This document shows positions 26,576-34,476 of a stretch of DNA of 64,000 nucleotides, one piece after another. Made by a program: the position numbers and the translations under genes. The notes beneath the pieces were generated by a model that ran no database searches, was not told where the DNA came from, and worked only from the letters and a program-made list of their open reading frames with translations. The stretch's first letter is position 1, and the number at the start of each line of letters is the position of its first letter. The stretch comes from Sporocytophaga sp. GTDB lineage: Bacteria > Bacteroidota > Bacteroidia > Cytophagales > Cytophagaceae. The stretch is taken from contig JANQAB010000004.1 in the NCBI GenBank assembly GCA_024707265.1, forward strand, positions 124,001 through 188,000. The letters are read 5' to 3'.

Positions 26576-27211
26576 ATGATTAAAAGTTATAATAAATTGC
26601 TTGAAGGAAATCGAAAATGGGCTGCTGAACAATTAGAAAAAGACTTAAACTATTTTGAAAAATTAAGTCAGGTTCAAAAGCCGGAATATTTATGGATAGG
26701 ATGTTCAGATAGCAGGGTTCCATGTGAGGTGATAACCGGAGCTACACCAGGCGAGATATTTGTGCACAGAAACATTGCCAATATGGTTATTCACACCGAT
26801 CTTAATCTATTAAGTGTTTTAGAGTATGCTGTGAAATTTCTGAAGGTAAAGCATATCATTTTATGCGGACATTATGGTTGCGGAGGCATTATGTCGTCTA
26901 TGGATAACATAGCATACGGATATGTAGACAACTGGCTAAGAAATATCAAGGAGATTTATGTTAAAAATATAGATGAGCTTGAAGCATTACCTACAAAAGA
27001 AGAAAAGGTTAATCGTCTGGTGGAAATCAATGTTGTGGAGCAGGTAAAGAATTTATGCAAAACTAAAGTGGTGCAATTGGCATTAGAGCAAAAGACACTT
27101 AAAGTACATGGCTGGGTTTATGGCATGAAAGAAGGATTGATTCATGAGCTGATCCATGCGGAAAATACAATAGATGCCGTTCATCCGATTTTTAAATATG
27201 AAATTGAATAA
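26576..27211 (+). CDS. can: beta-class carbonic anhydrase
   Basis: 211 residues, the usual length of cytoplasmic beta-carbonic anhydrases. The zinc ligands are all present: Cys43 in GCSDSR, His99 and Cys102 in CGHYGCGG. The Asp45-Arg47 dyad of the C-x-D-x-R motif gives access to the zinc. PGEIFVHRNIAN and the final WVYGMKEGLI are also conserved. It interconverts CO2 and bicarbonate, supplying bicarbonate for carboxylases and helping growth in air. It lacks a signal peptide and has its own downstream terminator. The gene symbol is by family similarity. Confidence 0.92.
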   Translation: MIKSYNKLLEGNRKWAAEQLEKDLNYFEKLSQVQKPEYLWIGCSDSRVPCEVITGATPGEIFVHRNIANMVIHTDLNLLSVLEYAVKFLKVKHIILCGHYGCGGIMSSMDNIAYGYVDNWLRNIKEIYVKNIDELEALPTKEEKVNRLVEINVVEQVKNLCKTKVVQLALEQKTLKVHGWVYGMKEGLIHELIHAENTIDAVHPIFKYEIE

Positions 27212-27246
27212 AAGATAACTGCTATTTACACAGTCATCTTTTATTC
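27206..27246. terminator. bidirectional terminator
   Basis: GAATAAAAGAT-a-ACTG (27206-27221) pairs with CAGT-c-ATCTTTTATTC (27231-27246), an 11 + 4 bp stem with one mismatch. It overlaps the stop codon of the carbonic anhydrase gene and lies 22 bases from the end of the convergent SRPBCC gene. Confidence 0.75.
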
Positions 27247-27268
27247 AATAAAGAGGTGCTGGTAAGGC

Positions 27269-27721
27269 CTAATTGACTTTGGGTTCCGGCTTACCTTTAC
27301 CAGTTTCAATAAGTTCTTTCAAACTATCATGTATATATCCGCTCCATGCGCCTGTGCAGGCTTCATGGCATTCATAAGCCGGAACTAGACCATCATGTGT
27401 AAAACGAACCAGTGTCTTTCCTTCTGATTCGGAAAATTCAAAAACAATCTTTGTATTGGTCCATTCCTGCTGATCTTTTACAAAATTCAGTTTACTGTCG
27501 GTGACCAGCCAGACTACTTTAGTATCAGGAATAACTTCCGTTAATTTCTGTTTTGAGTAATGTACATCACCAAATCGGACTTCAAACTCATCATTCAATT
27601 GACGCGTTTTGCCTTCGGTGTTTTCAGTCCACCAGCCTCTTACATTATTGACTGCTTCAAATGCTTTGTGCAGAGGTTGGTTTACAAGGATGGCTGTTGT
27701 ATAGCTTGGGTTTTTCATCAT
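27269..27721 (-). CDS. SRPBCC (AHSA1-like) domain protein, copy 2
   Basis: 150 residues forming one START/SRPBCC fold as in the Activator-of-Hsp90-ATPase-1-like group: an N-terminal PLHKAFEAVNNVRGWWTEN, the EVIPDTKVVWLVTDSKLNF strand, and a C-terminal helix SGYIHDSLKELIETGKG. These proteins bind hydrophobic ligands and are often found with small regulators, but the ligand here is unknown. It is 33 bases downstream of a close paralogue (shared NNVRGWW, EVIP..KVVWLV, LIETGKG), showing a tandem duplication. Both are transcribed away from a GlxA-type regulator. Confidence 0.83.
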   Translation of the reverse strand: MMKNPSYTTAILVNQPLHKAFEAVNNVRGWWTENTEGKTRQLNDEFEVRFGDVHYSKQKLTEVIPDTKVVWLVTDSKLNFVKDQQEWTNTKIVFEFSESEGKTLVRFTHDGLVPAYECHEACTGAWSGYIHDSLKELIETGKGKPEPKVN

Positions 27722-27754
27722 GATCTTGGTATCGATTTTTTTACGAAAACTACA

Positions 27755-28246
27755 TTATGATTGAAGTTTCCATTTTTTTACTATTTCTCCATTGAAGCCT
27801 CCTTCTTTAGGATTAGGTTCTCCTTTGCCTGTTTCTATTAACTTTCGAAGGCTATTGTGAATATAGTTGCCCCATGCTTCCTGGCATATTTCGTAACATT
27901 CATAGTGAGGATCTAAGCCAATATGGGTAAAGCGAAGTTCGGTCTGTTGCCCTTTTTCAGTGATCTCAAAACAGACTTTAGTATCTACCCATTCACTTTT
28001 GTCTTGTGTAAAATTGAAGTAGTTTTCTAATACAAGCCACACCACTTTCTGGTTGGGAATTACTTCAATTAATTTCATTTTGCAAATGTGTACATCCTTA
28101 TAATGATACATAAATACATCATTGGGTTTGTCTGTGCTTCCCTCTATTTCTTCTGACCACCAGCCTCGTACATTGTTGATGGCCCTGTACACCTCCGATG
28201 GAGATTGGTTAACCAGGACGCTTGTTGTGTAATCGTTGGTATTCAT
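27755..28246 (-). CDS. SRPBCC (AHSA1-like) domain protein, copy 1
   Basis: 163 residues from ATG 28246 (MNTNDYTTSVLVNQSPSEV). A start at 28333 would add 29 residues without relation to the family and run into the regulator promoter. It has the single SRPBCC domain (YRAINNVRGWWSEEIEG, EVIPNQKVVWLVLENYFNF, ELRFTHIGLDPHYECYEICQ). It is paralogous to the gene at 27269-27721 and lies 33 bases ahead of it, so the two form an operon. The 128-base gap to the divergent GlxA-type gene (28375) probably holds a shared control region, and the regulator may act on this pair. Confidence 0.83.
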   Translation of the reverse strand: MNTNDYTTSVLVNQSPSEVYRAINNVRGWWSEEIEGSTDKPNDVFMYHYKDVHICKMKLIEVIPNQKVVWLVLENYFNFTQDKSEWVDTKVCFEITEKGQQTELRFTHIGLDPHYECYEICQEAWGNYIHNSLRKLIETGKGEPNPKEGGFNGEIVKKWKLQS

Positions 28247-28374
28247 GTTTCTGTGAGTTTTGATTCGATTAATATCAGACAAAGCTACTACAAGAGCATT
28301 TGTTTGATGAAGGTCAAAATGGACTTCAGACATGGTTAATTTGGACTATTTTCTATATATTGGATTTAAGAAAT

Positions 28375-29349
28375 ATGAAAAACATAACGATAGTTGTTCC
28401 GGATTGCGGCGTAAATCTGAACAGTATAGGAGGAGCTTTCGAAATCCTTCGGAGAGCAAATGATTACTGGCAAAAGGCCGGCAACGAAGCTAAACTGGAT
28501 ATTCATATTGCAGGTTTCATGACAGAACTGAAGGCCCATGGAAACTACCTGGCTATCCATCCCAGTGATATCAGGACGATCAAAAGCACAGACCTGGTGA
28601 TTATCCCTTCACTCATAGACGATTTTCAAAAGGTTGTTAACAATAATAAAGAACTTGTAGATTGGATATACGGACAATATCGGAATGGCGCTGAAGTAGC
28701 CAGTATTTGTTCAGGAGCTTTTTTGCTGGCCGCTACAGGACTATTGAATGGGAAAAATTGTTCTATTCATTGGAATAAAGTAGAAGAGTTCAGAAGAATG
28801 TTTCCTGAAATAAAAATTGCCGAAGATAAAATCATTACTGAGGAAAATGGTATTTATACCAATGGTGGTGCTTATTCCTTTTTAAATCTCATTCTTTATC
28901 TTGTAGAAAAAATCTTTGACAGATCAGTAGCGGTATATTGTTCAAAAGTATTTCAGATAGATATGGAACGAACAGCACAAACTCATTTTACTATTTTTAA
29001 CATACAAAAAAGTCACGGAGATGAAATGGTCGGCAAAGCGCAGGCCTATATTGAAGAACATATAGATGCCAAAATTTCATTTGAAAATCTGGCCTCAGAA
29101 TTGGCGATCAGTAGAAGAAGTTTTGACAGAAGGTTTATCAAAGCAACAGGTAATACCCCCAGGGAGTATCTTCAAAGGGTCAAAGTAGAAGCGGCAAAAA
29201 AAGAACTGGAAAAAGGACGTAAACCAATTTTTGAAATTATGACAGATGTTGGCTATGCTGATGATAAAGCATTCCGGGAAGTATTCAGGAAAATTACAGG
29301 CCTTTCTCCTGCAGAATACAGGAGTAAGTATAATAAGAGAGTAGCTTGA
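28375..29349 (+). CDS. GlxA-type transcriptional regulator (DJ-1/PfpI plus AraC HTH)
   Basis: 324 residues from ATG 28375 (MKNITIVVPDCGVNLNSIGG). The long frame from 28300 begins inside the promoter region. Residues 1-190 form a DJ-1/PfpI (class I glutamine amidotransferase-like) domain with the nucleophile-elbow pattern ASICSGAFLLAATGLLNGK; the Cys is present. Residues ~220-320 form the AraC/XylS double helix-turn-helix (FENLASELAISRRSFDRRFI and IFEIMTDVGYADDKAFREVF, then GLSPAEYR). Such proteins usually activate neighbouring genes. Here the neighbours are the divergent SRPBCC pair and the MpaB-like gene 46 bases downstream. The ligand is unknown. Confidence 0.88.
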   Translation: MKNITIVVPDCGVNLNSIGGAFEILRRANDYWQKAGNEAKLDIHIAGFMTELKAHGNYLAIHPSDIRTIKSTDLVIIPSLIDDFQKVVNNNKELVDWIYGQYRNGAEVASICSGAFLLAATGLLNGKNCSIHWNKVEEFRRMFPEIKIAEDKIITEENGIYTNGGAYSFLNLILYLVEKIFDRSVAVYCSKVFQIDMERTAQTHFTIFNIQKSHGDEMVGKAQAYIEEHIDAKISFENLASELAISRRSFDRRFIKATGNTPREYLQRVKVEAAKKELEKGRKPIFEIMTDVGYADDKAFREVFRKITGLSPAEYRSKYNKRVA

Positions 29350-29395
29350 TATATTTTATAAGTGAACATCGTTTTTCTTTTATTCTGATAAAATA

Positions 29396-30277
29396 ATGAA
29401 CCGCAAAAAAATACTGAAACAAATATTAGCTCTGGACCCAATCAAGGATCATTTAGAAATAGTCCACCTGAATTCTTTTTATGATTTTCCATGGGATAAC
29501 ACCAGAGCATTGGAGTTTGCACTGTTCAGAACGTTTGCGATACCTGCTATTGGCAATTTGCTTCATTATACCGGAGAGTTTGAACACAGAACCCAAAAGC
29601 GTTATGATGATACGGATCTTTTGTTAAGCGAAATCATTGAACATGGATATGACAGTGAAAGAGGGAAAGCTGCTCTTGGCCGCATTAATGGTATGCATGG
29701 CAGGTTTAAAATTTCCAATGATGATATGCGTTATGTGTTATCAACTTTTGTGATGGAACCATACAGATGGAATCAGAGATTTGGATACAGAAAAGCTACA
29801 ACCCATGAAAACATTGCGGGGCATAAAATATGGTATGAGATAGGAGTGAGGATGGGGATAAAGGATATACCCGAAACCTTTGAAGCAATGCTGGATATGA
29901 ATATTGCCTATGAAAAAGCTAACTTCGGATACACAGAAGGAGGAAGAAAAGTAGCTGATGCGACTGTTAATCTTATGCTGGGCTGGTTCTTTCCGAAGTT
30001 TATGTGGGGGATGTGCAGACCATTTATGTATGCCTTGATGGATGAACCATTATTAAATGCATTGAAATTAAAGAAACCGTCACCGCTTATAATCCATTTG
30101 GTTAATGCAGGTATGAATTTAAGAAAGGTTTTTATGCGATTCCTGCCGGCAAGGAGAAAACCTGTATTAAGAACCAGAAGAACGGTTGATTCCTATCCTC
30201 AAGGGTATAAGATTGATGAATTAGGGGTTCACTATAAAAATCAGAGTAAAGCAGATAAGGTTGATCAATCAATATAG
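29396..30277 (+). CDS. MpaB/DUF2236-family oxygenase-like protein
   Basis: 293 residues of the MpaB (DUF2236, latex-clearing-protein-like) family of heme proteins. Diagnostic pieces are FRTFAIPAIGNLL, FEHRTQKRYDDTDLL, GRINGMHGRFKISNDDMRYVL (the helix that carries the conserved His in the family) and FVMEPYRWNQRFGYR. Some relatives cleave polyisoprene, while MpaB itself works in mycophenolic acid biosynthesis. The substrate here is not known. A membrane-associated segment is likely (LGWFFPKFMWGMCRPFMYAL). It follows the GlxA-type regulator by 46 bases in the same direction and is probably controlled by it. Confidence 0.8.
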   Translation: MNRKKILKQILALDPIKDHLEIVHLNSFYDFPWDNTRALEFALFRTFAIPAIGNLLHYTGEFEHRTQKRYDDTDLLLSEIIEHGYDSERGKAALGRINGMHGRFKISNDDMRYVLSTFVMEPYRWNQRFGYRKATTHENIAGHKIWYEIGVRMGIKDIPETFEAMLDMNIAYEKANFGYTEGGRKVADATVNLMLGWFFPKFMWGMCRPFMYALMDEPLLNALKLKKPSPLIIHLVNAGMNLRKVFMRFLPARRKPVLRTRRTVDSYPQGYKIDELGVHYKNQSKADKVDQSI

Positions 30278-30303
30278 AAAAAGCTTTTGCCATTTTTATA
30301 TTT

Positions 30304-30634
30304 TCACTTATCAGGACCTTTGTCAATTGAAATGAAAGAGTCGTTTATGATTACTTCAAAATTGTCAACCCCTGGCTATTTTTTGAAAATTTTTTTGGTC
30401 TCCCAGGGAAATCCTATTTTCTCCTTGCTTGAGACCCTGATTTCCTCACCAGAATTTAAGACAATTGTTGTGTCTTTTATAAAATCGAATCTACGTACTT
30501 GGTAATCATGAATTTTCAATCTGACAGGATGGCCAGATTTGTTGCAAACTATATATTCCAGTGAAAGCATAGCAGGAATACAGGAAGAGTGAGAGTAGGG
30601 CTAATACTAGAAAAGTACTGCTATTAATTTTCAT
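30304..30634 (-). pseudogene. small lipoprotein gene, broken by a frameshift and an amber codon
   Basis: ATG 30634 opens a good lipoprotein signal (MKINSSTFLVLALLSLFLYSC). After one frame change near 30570-30590 the text continues SLEYIVCNKSGHPVRLKIHD and GEEIRVSSKEKIGFPWE. A TAG at 30376-30378 interrupts it, and the same frame then goes on as PGVDNFEVIINDSFISIDKG to a TGA at 30304. With both defects repaired it would be a protein of about 108 residues. I recognise no family. It lies between the MpaB-like gene and the promoter of the SRPBCC-VOC gene. Confidence 0.5.
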
Positions 30635-30768
30635 TTATTGGTGAGCTTGATATGTAATATGGTCATTTAGGTTTAATGATTTTTAAAACATATCTTCTTG
30701 ATTAACATGTGAAACCATTTAAAACAATAGAGCAATTTAGAATTATTTGTAAAAAAAGACTAAAATAC

Positions 30769-30818
30769 TTGCGCAATCAAAAGGTTGCGTATATATTTGC
30801 TACTGATTGGTTGCGCAA
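30769..30818 (+). promoter_or_regulatory. Bacteroidota-type promoter with two TTGCGCAA operator-like palindromes
   Basis: A TTG at 30769-30771 and TATATTTG at 30792-30799 (a perfect TAnnTTTG -7 element, 20-base spacing) fit the Bacteroidota sigma-A promoter. The 8-bp palindrome TTGCGCAA occurs at 30769-30776, over the -33 element, and again at 30811-30818, just past the expected start site. Their centres are 42 bases apart, four helical turns. A possible leader ORF follows (30829-30882, 17 codons, after AAAAAGGAG). Binding by a dimeric repressor is inferred, not shown. Confidence 0.6.
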
Positions 30819-30946
30819 TAAAAAGGAGATGTATTTTAAAGAATTGCTGATTCGGCCAGCAGCAGGCTGTGTCAAAGCATAAGAATGCAAATAGTTAAAA
30901 CAGAAACAACAAGGCGTTAAATTTATTATCATATAAACCTGATAAA

Positions 30947-31051
30947 ATGCAGGAAATAGAAAAATGGCTCCGGCAGTTCATGGGATTGTTGGAGAAGCGC
31001 TTTAACCAGCTTGATAAAGTATTAGCCAAACTTAAATCCGATAAAAAATGA
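30947..31051 (+). CDS. small helical protein upstream of and overlapping the SRPBCC-VOC gene
   Basis: 34 codons (MQEIEKWLRQFMGLLEKRFN, then QLDKVLAKLKSDKK), all-helical and amphipathic with a heptad-like pattern. Its stop overlaps the next start as ATGA (31048-31051), which suggests translational coupling. It lies inside the transcript expected from the promoter at 30769-30818. I know no family for it. It could be a real microprotein, a remnant of a regulator, or only a coupling ORF. Confidence 0.45.
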   Translation: MQEIEKWLRQFMGLLEKRFNQLDKVLAKLKSDKK

Positions 31052-32016
31052 AGAACACTTTATTAATGAATTTCACTGTTGATAAGGCCAACAACAAAAT
31101 CAAAGTTGAAAGAGAGTTTGATGCTCCTGTAGACATGGTATGGTCCGCATGGACCGAAAGCGAACTGCTTGACCAGTGGTGGGCTCCACAGCCTTACAGA
31201 GCTGAGACCAAATCAATGGACTTCAGGGAAGGTGGAATGTGGCTTTATTGCATGATAGGTCCTGAAGGAGATAAACATTGGGCCATGGCCGATTATAAAT
31301 CGATTAAGCCCCGGAAGCAGTTTGTGCTTCTTGATGCGTTTTGTGATGAGAAAGGAAATATCAATAAAGATCTTCCTAGATCTACCTGGTCTAATGTGTT
31401 TAAGCAAACCGATGAGACAACAACTGTTAATATAGAGATCAGCTATGATAAGCTGGAGGATCTGGAAGCTACCATAAAAATGGGCTTTAAAGAAGGCTTC
31501 ACAGCAGGGCTTGAAAATCTTGATCATTATCTTAATACACAATTCCGCTTACGCAAAGAAAATAAAACAAGTAATAAAGCCAGAGTTACCACTTATCTGA
31601 ATTTTCCCGGAACAACAGAAGAAGCTTTTAACTTTTACAAAAAAGTATTTAATGGAAAATTCACAGGAGTAAGTCTAAAGAGATTCGGGGATATTGATCT
31701 CCCTGCTGGGGCTCCACCTATGAGCGAAGCTGATAAAAAGCTTATCATTCATGCTGAACTGACAATATTGGGCGGACATGTGCTGATGGCCACCGATTCT
31801 CCTGAAAGCATGGGATTCAAGTTGGTGGAAGGTAATAACATGCACATCAACGTGGAGCCAGAATCAAGAAAGGAAACAGAAAGAATTTTCAAGGCACTAT
31901 CTGAAGGTGGAGAAGTGATCATGCCCTTATCCGATATGTTCTGGGGAGCTTACTTCGGACAACTTAAAGATAAATACGGAATAAACTGGATGCTTAATTA
32001 TCAGAAGGTTGATTAA
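31048..32016 (+). CDS. fusion protein: SRPBCC (AHSA1-like) plus VOC/PhnB-like domain
   Basis: 322 residues joining two domains usually found as separate small proteins. Residues ~8-160 form an AHSA1-like SRPBCC domain (KIKVEREFDAPVDMVWSAWT, LLDQWWAPQPYRAETK, FTAGLENLDHYL). A Lys/Asn linker (RKENKTSNKAR) leads to a PhnB-like VOC (glyoxalase-fold) domain at ~178-320 (TYLNFPGTTEEAFNFYKKVF, HAELTILGGHVLMATDSPE, MFWGAYFGQLKDKYGINWML). Both domains make hydrophobic or metal-containing pockets, and the ligand is unknown. The start ATG overlaps the stop of a 34-codon ORF, and the promoter about 250 bases upstream carries paired palindromes. A terminator follows. Confidence 0.88.
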   Translation: MKNTLLMNFTVDKANNKIKVEREFDAPVDMVWSAWTESELLDQWWAPQPYRAETKSMDFREGGMWLYCMIGPEGDKHWAMADYKSIKPRKQFVLLDAFCDEKGNINKDLPRSTWSNVFKQTDETTTVNIEISYDKLEDLEATIKMGFKEGFTAGLENLDHYLNTQFRLRKENKTSNKARVTTYLNFPGTTEEAFNFYKKVFNGKFTGVSLKRFGDIDLPAGAPPMSEADKKLIIHAELTILGGHVLMATDSPESMGFKLVEGNNMHINVEPESRKETERIFKALSEGGEVIMPLSDMFWGAYFGQLKDKYGINWMLNYQKVD

Positions 32017-32018
32017 AT

Positions 32019-32058
32019 GAAAATCCCCTTCGGAAACGCATCTCGGAGGGGATTTTTA
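32019..32058 (+). terminator. terminator after the SRPBCC-VOC gene
   Basis: AAATCCCC (32021-32028) pairs with GGGGATTT (32048-32055), extended on the inside by CGG/CGG-type partial pairing, and is followed by a T run. Confidence 0.8.
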
Positions 32059-32077
32059 CTTTTGCTTAATTGAATGA

Positions 32078-32959
32078 TTATTTCAACAAAGTATAATTTT
32101 TAAATTCACCTATATTCCAGCCTGTAGTCCTGTATATAAAATTAAGTATTCTTAATCGCGGACTTAGCTTAATACCCTTGGTAGGATCAAAGGAAAACTT
32201 CCAGTTTACTCTGTTAATCCTTTCTTTCATAACCTCCGGATGTGTTCCGTTGAAGTGAGAAAGAGAATCTATCTGAGAATAGTCAAACTCTGTTTTGTTG
32301 TCGAACATTTTGTTTACGGTTTCATCTCCATGCCATAGCTTTTCGAAGTTCTTTCTTTTCTCAAGCTGTGCATCCGGAGGCTTTACCCAACCATAATGAT
32401 ACATGATGGCATTACCTGCTTTTTTTACTTTTAATTTTTCTCCATTGTCTTTTCTGAAGCTCACCGCATCTTTGTATGATCTGATGGATCTATCAGGTCT
32501 TACAATTCTGATATCATTTTTTGACCACTTCCTAGAATCGGCAATATAGCTGTAAGACCCGTAAAAATTGATGTACCCAAAGATAAGACCTTCAACTCTT
32601 TTGTCGTCTTTATATTGCTTCATTGCAGCTTTAACCTCAGGAAGATACTTTTCATGAAGGACCTCATCACCCTGAATATAAAAAGCCCAGTCAGCGTCAG
32701 GAGAAATCGCGTGAAAGGCTTTTTCGGTTTCCACTGCAAGTACTTTTCCCCCTTCTCTTAAAGACTCATCCCATACAGTCTCTACAATTTTTATTTTAGG
32801 GGAATTGATTGATTGGATCAGTTCTAAAGTTGCATCCTCTGATTTTCCAACGGCCACAACAAATTCATCACAGATAGGCAGGATAGAGGTTATTGCCTCT
32901 ATAATAGGAAAATCATACTTAATAGCATTTCTTATGATTGTAAAACCTGAAACTTTCAT
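32078..32959 (-). CDS. glycosyltransferase (GT2-like)
   Basis: 293 residues, cytoplasmic. The N-terminus MKVSGFTIIRNAIKYDFPI and FVVAVGKSEDATLELIQSI match GT-A-fold glycosyltransferase-like proteins that start 'GFTFIRNA...DYP..EAI.SILP'. WAFYIQGDEVLHEKYL holds the metal/nucleotide-binding acidic motif (QGDE in place of DxD). The distal part includes NFYGSYSYIADSRKW and the His-containing AIMYHYGWVKPP. It probably adds a sugar to a surface polysaccharide or glycan, with unknown donor and acceptor. It is monocistronic and convergent with the SRPBCC-VOC gene. Confidence 0.8.
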   Translation of the reverse strand: MKVSGFTIIRNAIKYDFPIIEAITSILPICDEFVVAVGKSEDATLELIQSINSPKIKIVETVWDESLREGGKVLAVETEKAFHAISPDADWAFYIQGDEVLHEKYLPEVKAAMKQYKDDKRVEGLIFGYINFYGSYSYIADSRKWSKNDIRIVRPDRSIRSYKDAVSFRKDNGEKLKVKKAGNAIMYHYGWVKPPDAQLEKRKNFEKLWHGDETVNKMFDNKTEFDYSQIDSLSHFNGTHPEVMKERINRVNWKFSFDPTKGIKLSPRLRILNFIYRTTGWNIGEFKNYTLLK

Positions 32960-33268
32960 GTTGTAATTTTTAATACAAGAGTTTAAAGTACTATGATAAG
33001 GCTTCCCCGGAAGCCGTTAACTTTCAGGATAATCATATCAAATAGAGCCAGATGGAAAAATTTTCTTGCAATAATTTACCATGGCAGTGTCAAAAATAAA
33101 GAAATTGTTTGCTAAATTCTGCCAGAAGCGATGAATTTTTCTGGAAATTTAAATGATTAGTAAATTTTACCTTTAAGAGCTTATCATTTCACATAGATAT
33201 GCAGGGAAAATCATTAAGAAAATAATTCCTTAAATTGATAAAGGCAATCAGATGTTTCAGGTGACTTA

Positions 33269-33307
33269 CTCTGTGTGCCTCTGTGTCTTCTCTGAGAGTC
33301 TCTGTGT
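33269..33307. repeat. CTCTGTGT short repeats in a 417-bp intergenic region
   Basis: Three copies of CTCTGTGT (33269-33276, 33279-33286, 33300-33307) form a pyrimidine/purine-alternating stretch unlike its AT-rich surroundings. The rest of the region from 32960 to 33377, between the diverging glycosyltransferase and metallophosphoesterase genes, has no gene I can support. Confidence 0.5.
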
Positions 33308-33377
33308 AATTTAAATTTCAGTAATGAAAGACAAATATGCAGCTGGAAGATTTTAATTTTTGATATTTAGCGATGAA

Positions 33378-34121
33378 ATGAAAATACAAGTTGCAAGTGA
33401 TTTGCATCACGAGTTTGGACGAAACGAAATTAAATTTGATAAAGCCGATCTTGTAATTTTAGCAGGTGATGTAAATCTTGGTATAAAAGGCATTCAGTGG
33501 ATTCTTTCCGAAATAAAGACCCCTGTCATATATGTTTTAGGTAATCATGAATATTACAAAGGCAGTTACCCCAAAACGTTAAATAAAATCAAAGACCTTG
33601 CAAAGAACACTCATGTACATGTATTGGAAAATAATTCAATAGAATTGGATGGAATTACATTTCATGGAGCGACACTCTGGACAAATTTTGAATTGTTTGG
33701 AAATCCCCGCTATACGGGAGGTTTGGTTCAGAGCAAAATGAATGATTATAAGTTTATCCGCAGAGATCCATCTTATTCTAAGTTGAGGACAATAGATACT
33801 TATCATATTCATAAAACTTCCTTAAAGTGGCTGGAAGAAAGCTTAACCAACTCCTTATCAAAGAAAAATATAGTTATAAGTCATCATGCACCTTCCAAGA
33901 AATCAATTCCGGATAGGTTAAGAGAAGATATTGTTTCAGCTGCTTATGCCTCAGATCTCGAAGGTCTGATTCTTAAATATCAACCTGATTATTGGATACA
34001 TGGGCATATTCATGAACCTTCCTTTTATAAAATTGGTGGTACTCAAATCGTTTGTAATCCTCATGGGTATATTGATGATGCATATAATGGATTTGATTCT
34101 GGCCTCTTTATTAAGGTTTGA
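33378..34121 (+). CDS. calcineurin-like metallophosphoesterase
   Basis: 247 residues from ATG 33378 (MKIQVASDLHHEFG). A TTG six codons upstream is less likely. All metal-binding motifs of the family are present in order: SDLHHE (~7-12), AGDVN, GNHEYY, SHHAP and GHIHEP near the C-terminus, so it should hold two divalent metals and hydrolyse phosphoesters. The substrate is unknown; members range from protein phosphatases to nucleases. There is no signal peptide and no coupled neighbour. Confidence 0.88.
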   Translation: MKIQVASDLHHEFGRNEIKFDKADLVILAGDVNLGIKGIQWILSEIKTPVIYVLGNHEYYKGSYPKTLNKIKDLAKNTHVHVLENNSIELDGITFHGATLWTNFELFGNPRYTGGLVQSKMNDYKFIRRDPSYSKLRTIDTYHIHKTSLKWLEESLTNSLSKKNIVISHHAPSKKSIPDRLREDIVSAAYASDLEGLILKYQPDYWIHGHIHEPSFYKIGGTQIVCNPHGYIDDAYNGFDSGLFIKV

Positions 34122-34342
34122 CTCAGAAACTTTTGAAGGTATATTTCTGATTTATAGCCAACGTTGCAGCACTATATTTTTTATAAAATACCTTCCATAA
34201 ACAAACAATCGACATAGAAATCTCTTAATGCAGGAATCAGTTGAAGCAATGAATCATTGGCCATTGAGAAATCCTGTTAATCATTATCATCCATTATTTT
34301 ATTGTACATTCTAATGAGATGATAAATACAGATCACTTTTTT

Positions 34343-34378
34343 AATGCTTAATCCCGATTTAATGCTTAATCCCGATTT
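34343..34378. repeat. 18-bp tandem duplication
   Basis: Two exact adjacent copies of AATGCTTAATCCCGATTT lie at 34343-34360 and 34361-34378, about 55 bases before the M3 peptidase start. The surrounding 309-base gap (34122-34430) holds no gene that I can support. Confidence 0.85.
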
Positions 34379-34476
34379 AATTTGTACTTTTAATCGATTG
34401 TATAACCTAACGTTTTCTAAAGTATTCAATATGATTCATAAGGTAATTTACGCGTCATTTTTTCTGCGCGACAGCT

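Noticed and set aside
30287..30505. 72-codon plus-strand ORF after the MpaB-like gene
   Set aside because: It lies antisense to the lipoprotein pseudogene, which has a lipobox and reads better; no motif.
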